In this document: one piece after another, positions 14,104 to 17,728 of the stretch | Position numbering within the stretch: the stretch's first letter is position 1 | How the letters are laid out: every line of letters begins with the position of its first letter | Origin: Candidatus Brevefilum sp. | GTDB lineage: Bacteria > Chloroflexota > Anaerolineae > Anaerolineales > Anaerolineaceae | Assembly: GCA_007119455.1 (NCBI GenBank) | Contig: SKPR01000152.1 | Location: 1 to 17,728, forward strand | Direction: 5' to 3' | Length of the DNA stretch: 17,728 nucleotides | Made by a program: the position numbers and the translations under genes | Notes under the pieces: generated by a model | What the model saw: only the letters and a program-made list of their open reading frames with translations | What the model was told of the DNA's origin: nothing | The model's database searches: none

Positions 14104-14841
14104 ATGGCCCATAAGGAAAACGGATTAAAATTCCAGCGGATATTGCTCAAGCTGAGTGGTGAATCCCTCGCGGGGGAAGATGGATTTGGGATTAACCCCG
14201 ATCAGGCCACCTACATCGCGCAACGGGTTAAAGAAGTGCATGAGATGGGTGTTGATGTAGCCATCGTCATCGGCGCTGGTAACCTGTGGCGCGGACGGCG
14301 AGGTTTGCATGCCGGCATGGACCGGGCGACGGCTGATTACATGGGTATGCTGGCCACGGTGATGAATGCCCTGGCCTTGATGGATGCTTTTGAGCGAATT
14401 GGTGTGTTTACCCGTGTGCAGTCGGCGATAGAAATGCGTTCTGTTGCAGAACCCTATATCCGGCGACGTGCCATCCGTCACCTTGAAAAAGACCGGGTGG
14501 TGATCTTTGGCGGCGGAACTGGCAACCCCTATTTCTCCACCGACACAGCAGCAGCCTTACGCGCCATGGAAATTGACGCCAATGTGCTCATCAAGGCTAC
14601 CAAGGTGGATGGCGTCTACGATAAGGACCCCAATAAACATCCCGATGCAGAAAAATTTGATCGCCTGACCTATATCGACACCCTCAACCGGCGGCTCGAA
14701 GTGATGGACAGCACGGCTGTTTCACTCTGTATGGAGAATAAACTGCCGATCCTGGTCTTGAATCTTTGGGATGAAGAAGCCCTGCTCAAGGCATTGCGCG
14801 GCGAAAGGATCGGGACCCTGGTCAACGAGGAAGATATGTAG
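14104..14841 (+). CDS. pyrH: Uridylate kinase (UMP kinase)
   Basis: The 245-residue amino-acid-kinase-fold enzyme phosphorylates UMP to UDP in pyrimidine nucleotide synthesis. It shows ILLKLSGESL (13-22), the GAGNLWRG nucleotide/UMP loop (57-64), DRATADYMGMLATVMNALAL (73-92), and GGGTGNPYFSTDTAAALRA. The length is typical. The frame opens further upstream at TTG 14059, but that extension would begin inside the hairpin. ATG at 14104 matches the family N-terminus and follows GGAGGG at 14095-14100. In most bacteria frr follows pyrH; here the next CDS is an unrelated small protein after 393 bases. Confidence 0.95.
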   Translation: MAHKENGLKFQRILLKLSGESLAGEDGFGINPDQATYIAQRVKEVHEMGVDVAIVIGAGNLWRGRRGLHAGMDRATADYMGMLATVMNALALMDAFERIGVFTRVQSAIEMRSVAEPYIRRRAIRHLEKDRVVIFGGGTGNPYFSTDTAAALRAMEIDANVLIKATKVDGVYDKDPNKHPDAEKFDRLTYIDTLNRRLEVMDSTAVSLCMENKLPILVLNLWDEEALLKALRGERIGTLVNEEDM

Positions 14842-14883
14842 ACCTGTCCCGGTCATGCGAAGTTGAACATAAATTCATCTGAT

Positions 14884-14909
14884 GATTTTTATTATGTGGG
14901 ATAAAAATC
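14884..14909 (+). repeat. AT-rich inverted repeat downstream of pyrH
   Basis: GATTTTTAT (14884-14892) and ATAAAAATC (14901-14909) are a perfect 9-bp inverted repeat with an 8-base loop. It lies just ahead of a stronger hairpin and could act with it in termination. Confidence 0.6.
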
Positions 14910-14916
14910 CAACTTG

Positions 14917-14957
14917 AAATACCCGGCTGGTACCAGGTGTAACCAGTTGGGTATTTT
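14917..14957 (+). terminator. Likely terminator of the rpsB-tsf-pyrH operon
   Basis: Bases 14917-14931 pair with 14942-14956 in a 15-bp stem that includes two G-U pairs, with a 10-base loop. The 3' arm ends in TATTTT, so the U tract is partly within the stem. The palindrome CTGGTACCAG (14927-14936) overlaps the loop and gives an alternative fold. Confidence 0.65.
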
Positions 14958-15163
14958 GGATTAATCTGCTTCTGTCTGATAATGTCGCGTTGTTCACCAC
15001 AAAAATGAGCGCATGATCATGCCCAAAGAAAATTTTTAAAAGCCAATTACCTTAATTTAGTCGTTATTAACTGTTTTTGTATAAGATTTTCTGCTAATCC
15101 AACCTTAAAATATTCTAAGAATTATAAATATAAAAATAATTAATATAATAATTAAGTTTTATG
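14958..15163. other. AT-rich intergenic region with a 12-bp palindrome
   Basis: No gene is visible here. GCATGATCATGC (15011-15022) is a perfect palindrome of the size of a dimeric repressor site. From about 15100 to 15160 the sequence is almost entirely A and T, with repeated ATAATTAATA-like words. This stretch is directly upstream of the next promoter and could be an UP element or a nucleoid-protein site. These roles are inferred. Confidence 0.5.
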
Positions 15164-15192
15164 TTGACTTCGATCATATTAAAGTGTAATAT
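15164..15192 (+). promoter_or_regulatory. Sigma-70-type promoter for the 164-residue secreted protein
   Basis: TTGACT (15164-15169), a 17-base spacer and TAATAT (15187-15192) form a near-consensus promoter. Transcription should start near 15199. AAGGAG (15223-15228) then lies 6 bases ahead of the ATG at 15235. Confidence 0.75.
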
Positions 15193-15234
15193 GGATAAAT
15201 GCTATCCAATTTATATTTATAAAAGGAGTGTCTT

Positions 15235-15729
15235 ATGAATAGCAAAAAGTATTTCATTGTTGGGGCTGTTTTGGTTATTTTGGCTGTAACAGTCGCAGCT
15301 ATCACCCTGGGTGGTAAATCCGAACTGGACCAGGTACGCGATGCTACCGCAATCTACAGCTCTGTTGAGGCTGCTGAAGCTGCTGGCTTCGTCAATGTCA
15401 ATGTTGATGAATGCGTCGCCAGTCCGGAAGGTGCTATGGGGTACCATTTTGTCAATTTTGAGCTGGTTGACCTCGAACTTGACCCACTGCAGCCTGAAAT
15501 CATGGTCTTCATCCCGGATGGAGATGGTGGTATGAAGCTGGGTGCAGTGGAATATGCCGTGCCAATCGAACCATGGGATGCAATGAATGACAGCCCGCCG
15601 ACTGTTCTGGGTCAGGAGCTGCATCCCAACCCTGTTTTGGGTTTGTATGTGTTGCATGCCTGGGTTCATGAAGCCAATCCATCCGGTGTCTTTGCCGATT
15701 GGAACCCTAATGTATCCTGTGAAATGTGA
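15235..15729 (+). CDS. Membrane-anchored or secreted protein of unknown function, two cysteines
   Basis: The 164-residue protein begins MNSKK, followed by a hydrophobic segment (about 6-26) that is either an uncleaved anchor or a signal peptide. The rest is a soluble, acidic domain predicted to be outside the cell. Its conserved-looking blocks are GAMGYHFVNFELVDLELDPLQPE (66-88), GAVEYAVP (103-110), LHAWVHEANPSGVFADWNPNVSC (140-162). I recall the MGxHFVN / NPxGxFADWNPxVxC pattern from uncharacterised secreted bacterial proteins, but I know of no function. Cys60 and Cys162 could form a disulfide linking the two ends of the domain. The gene stands alone, with its own strong promoter and terminator, suggesting abundant or regulated expression. 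Confidence 0.75.
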   Translation: MNSKKYFIVGAVLVILAVTVAAITLGGKSELDQVRDATAIYSSVEAAEAAGFVNVNVDECVASPEGAMGYHFVNFELVDLELDPLQPEIMVFIPDGDGGMKLGAVEYAVPIEPWDAMNDSPPTVLGQELHPNPVLGLYVLHAWVHEANPSGVFADWNPNVSCEM

Positions 15730-15770
15730 TCCCATGCAATGAATCGGGATGTTTAATCCCCGTTCAGGTA

Positions 15771-15810
15771 GACAATAGCACCGCCAACGACGGCGGTGTT
15801 ATTGTTTAAT
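15771..15810 (+). terminator. Strong intrinsic terminator
   Basis: The 5' arm 15771-15785, with core CACCGCC, pairs with 15792-15806, with core GGCGGTG, around a 6-base loop AACGAC. The stem is about 15 bp with G-U pairs, and is followed by TTTAATT. It closes the single-gene unit upstream. Confidence 0.85.
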
Positions 15811-15917
15811 TGGAAAGATTAGATAGTTTGCTGGCTTTGTTGCACTTAGGAGTTGAATCCAAGAAATCCATTTCCTGCCAAACCATGATTTACATTGCCA
15901 CATGATCCCGCATGCCC

Positions 15918-15946
15918 TTGACCGGTCGGGCGATATGGAATAGAAT
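15918..15946 (+). promoter_or_regulatory. Promoter for the tRNA-Arg gene
   Basis: TTGACC (15918-15923), a 17-base spacer and TAGAAT (15941-15946) place the start near 15953, twelve bases before the mature tRNA. GCCC and GGGC flank the -35 box with an ACCGGT centre, which may be coincidental. Confidence 0.65.
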
Positions 15947-15964
15947 TTAACGCCTGTAAAGGAA

Positions 15965-16037
15965 GCCCTCGTAGCTTAATGGATAGAGCAACTGCTTGCG
16001 GAGCAGTAGGTTGTGCGTTCGAATCGCACCGAGGGTA
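15965..16037 (+). tRNA. tRNA-Arg, anticodon GCG
   Basis: All 73 bases fold as a cloverleaf. The acceptor is GCCCTCG with CGAGGGT (the first pair G1-U72 is a wobble), discriminator A73, and no encoded CCA. The D-arm is GCTT/GAGC with the GGATA loop. The anticodon stem is ACTGC/GCAGT with loop TTGCGGA, so the anticodon is GCG at 15998-16000, reading CGC and CGU. The T-arm is GTGCG/CGCAC with loop TTCGAAT. The GGATAGAGC D-loop, with A at the position-20 site, supports arginine identity. Most bacteria read these codons with an ACG (ICG) tRNA, so GCG is notable. Confidence 0.88.
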
Positions 16038-16229
16038 TTTTATCGAATGGGCCAGATTAGGCCAAGGTTTTTCTTTCAATACCATCCCCTGCAATAATTC
16101 CTGAATGATATTATTTTTATACACAAGACTTTGCTCACAATTTCCTTAGGTTTTGTGAGGTTTGTTCTGGAATAATGGTGGTAACCTAAACTGTCAATAT
16201 TTGCTTTAGTTAGGTAAATTATTTTAGAA
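16038..16229 (+). other. Intergenic region upstream of the last gene
   Basis: No gene is visible. ACCTAA (16184-16189) and TTAGGT (16210-16215) form a 6-bp inverted repeat that would flank or overlap a promoter. TAAATT (16215-16220) could be a -10 box, placing the transcript start within a few bases of the ATG at 16230. No Shine-Dalgarno sequence is seen. All of this is weak. Confidence 0.3.
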
Positions 16230-17728
16230 ATGAATAATCTCTCACAAACGCTCAAAAAAGCCCCCTGGGTGACGCCTGTATTTCTGCTGGTCATTTGTGG
16301 TCTGGCGTATGGTTTGTTACTCCCCACACTGGGATTTTTTTGGGACGATTGGCCCTACCTGCTGCTTTATCGTCGATTCGGACCGGGTGGGTACCCTGAT
16401 TTTGTGGCTACTGACCGGCCTTATTCAGCCTGGATTTTTATGCTGACGACCTGGCTGTGGGGTGAGCAGGCCCTGGGCTATCACATCACGGGTTTATTGC
16501 TTTATTGGTTATGTGCGGTACTTTTATGGCGTCTGATCCGTCTGATCTGGCCAGAATACAAAAAAGAAGCCTTGTGGGTTGCCCTGTTGTTTGCCATTTA
16601 CCCTGGGTTTTTGGGGCATCCCAAAGCTTTAATTTACAATAACCATTATGCGGCCATGGTGCTTTACATGTTTTCACTGGTCGCTTCGGTTAAGGCCGTC
16701 AGCAGCGGTGGAAAGAGAGCCTGGCTCTGGCATTTCCCGGGGGTTTTGGCTGTAATGGTCAGCCAGTTTTCGCTTGAATACTTTATTGGCTGGGAAGCCG
16801 TACGCTTGATCGCCATCTGGCTGACGGTTTCGAAATCTATCCCCGAATTTGCACAAAGGCTGTGGAAAAGCTTCCTGAATATTATGCCATACGGGTTAGC
16901 GACATTGTTCTTCTTAACCTGGCGCGTGTTTTTCTTCCAATTCCCGACCTACCAGCCTGTTTCATTTACTGGCGAATCGGTCTCCTTAGCTCGCTGGCTC
17001 TGGGACATTGCTTCCCAGAGCTTTGAGGGGGTGGTGCTTGCCTGGCAACGGGCTATACCCGGATTAATAAACATTGACTATAGCCCCCGATTCTGGCTGA
17101 CCTATTATGTGTTGACCGGTTTGGTCATTGGGATTGTTTTTGTTTTTCTCTATTTCATGGGAAAGGATGAAGAAACGCATCGGAATGCTCAGTTCTCTCC
17201 GAAGCCTTCCTTTGGCCTGCCTGCTTTATTCATGGCAATCGCCGGGATAGGTGCAGCAGGCTGGCCCTTCTGGCTGGTTAATTTGACTTTGAACATCGAC
17301 GGGTTTTTCACATCCCGGTTTACCCTGGCCTTTATTCCCTGGACGGCCTTACTGATAACGGCAGGTCTGCATTACCTGGGAAGGTTACGCGTCAACTGGT
17401 CTCATATCCTCACATCCGGGGTGGTAGCGTTTCTGGTGGGAGGTTCTGCGGGGTATCATTTCCAGAATGCCAACTATTACCGCCATGAGTGGATTGAGGT
17501 TCAGCGGTATTTTCAACAACTGGTGACCCGTGCCCCAGACCTGGAACCGGGCACGATCCTGCTGGTCAATGATATGCGCTCGATCGATATCTTCCAGGAT
17601 GACAGCTTATCCGCGATCCTGATCCTGACCTATGCACCTGAAAGCCGGTCTGAAATGCTGGAATACGTTTTGCATTACCACAGCGTCCGGGTCAACCGGC
17701 AGATCCCGGCTCTGGAACCGGGGCTCCC
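16230..17728 (+). CDS. Large multi-pass membrane protein resembling GT-C glycosyltransferases, 3' truncated by window
   Basis: The frame is open from ATG 16230 to the window end without a stop, giving at least 499 residues. The start is MNNLSQTLKKAPWVTPVFLLV, a cytoplasmic lead into the first helix. About ten hydrophobic segments follow, rich in Trp, Tyr and Leu. Right after helix one comes GFFWDDWPYLLLYRRFGPGGYPDF (about 35-58). An acidic pair in this first outer loop is the hallmark of GT-C enzymes that use polyprenyl-linked sugars, so Asp39-Asp40 are candidate catalytic residues. After the last helix (YHFQNANYYRHEWIEVQRYFQQL) a soluble C-terminal part begins, with PDLEPGTILLVNDMRSIDIFQDD. 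The glycosyltransferase call is inference from topology and this motif. No strong ribosome site precedes the ATG. Confidence 0.7.
   Translation, partial: MNNLSQTLKKAPWVTPVFLLVICGLAYGLLLPTLGFFWDDWPYLLLYRRFGPGGYPDFVATDRPYSAWIFMLTTWLWGEQALGYHITGLLLYWLCAVLLWRLIRLIWPEYKKEALWVALLFAIYPGFLGHPKALIYNNHYAAMVLYMFSLVASVKAVSSGGKRAWLWHFPGVLAVMVSQFSLEYFIGWEAVRLIAIWLTVSKSIPEFAQRLWKSFLNIMPYGLATLFFLTWRVFFFQFPTYQPVSFTGESVSLARWLWDIASQSFEGVVLAWQRAIPGLINIDYSPRFWLTYYVLTGLVIGIVFVFLYFMGKDEETHRNAQFSPKPSFGLPALFMAIAGIGAAGWPFWLVNLTLNIDGFFTSRFTLAFIPWTALLITAGLHYLGRLRVNWSHILTSGVVAFLVGGSAGYHFQNANYYRHEWIEVQRYFQQLVTRAPDLEPGTILLVNDMRSIDIFQDDSLSAILILTYAPESRSEMLEYVLHYHSVRVNRQIPALEPGL

Noticed and set aside
15217..15735. Antisense frame covering the 164-residue secreted protein gene
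   Set aside because: The + strand gene has a promoter, ribosome site, signal segment and terminator. The antisense frame has none of these.
15846..16124. Antisense frame spanning the tRNA-Arg gene
   Set aside because: It covers a full cloverleaf tRNA and its promoter, and shows no protein motif.

Overview
The window looks like a chromosomal, mostly housekeeping segment of a Chloroflexota bacterium, most likely of class Anaerolineae. This assignment is inference. It rests on the mix of families: a DUF951 protein, an MGDG-synthase-like glycosyltransferase, an Fe-S type 4/5 uracil-DNA glycosylase, a short EF-Ts, an S2 with a long acidic tail, and promoters that place the transcript start on the start codon. 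There is no rRNA, CRISPR array, insertion sequence or phage gene. Most genes are on the + strand in short operons; two small genes near 11.2-12.1 kb are on the - strand.

Layout. (1) 122-2663: a lipoprotein that fuses a DsbA-like thioredoxin domain to a cyclophilin, followed by a PrsW-type membrane protease. (2) 2741-4991: a PlsC acyltransferase, a structured intergenic stretch with a possible small RNA, a 70-residue DUF951 zinc-ribbon-like protein, and an MGDG-synthase/UgtP-type glycosyltransferase. PlsC and the glycosyltransferase fit membrane lipid and glycolipid synthesis. (3) 5008-7396: tsaE-tsaB-rimI, for t6A tRNA modification and N-terminal acetylation, then a uracil-DNA glycosylase. 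(4) 7471-11140: a translationally coupled surface-polysaccharide set of WbpA-type UDP-sugar dehydrogenase, UDP-uronate 4-epimerase and Wzx-like flippase. (5) 11166-12096, - strand: a small four-helix membrane protein and an unrecognised 105-residue protein. (6) 12191-14841: rpsB-tsf-pyrH behind an extended -10 promoter and a structured leader. frr, the usual fourth gene of this cluster, is absent. (7) 14842-15810: tandem hairpins, an AT-rich stretch, a well-formed promoter, a small membrane-anchored protein of unknown function and a strong terminator. (8) 15918-16037: a tRNA-Arg with anticodon GCG and its own promoter. (9) 16230-end: a large membrane protein resembling GT-C glycosyltransferases, cut by the window edge.

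I found no large undescribed system. The observations most worth checking are the compact structured RNA candidate at 3533-3608, two promoters (3641-3656 and 4972-5008) that predict leaderless mRNAs, the DsbA-cyclophilin fusion lipoprotein, the S2 protein with a 65-residue tail that is 41/65 Asp/Glu, the structured rpsB leader, and the unusual tRNA-Arg(GCG).
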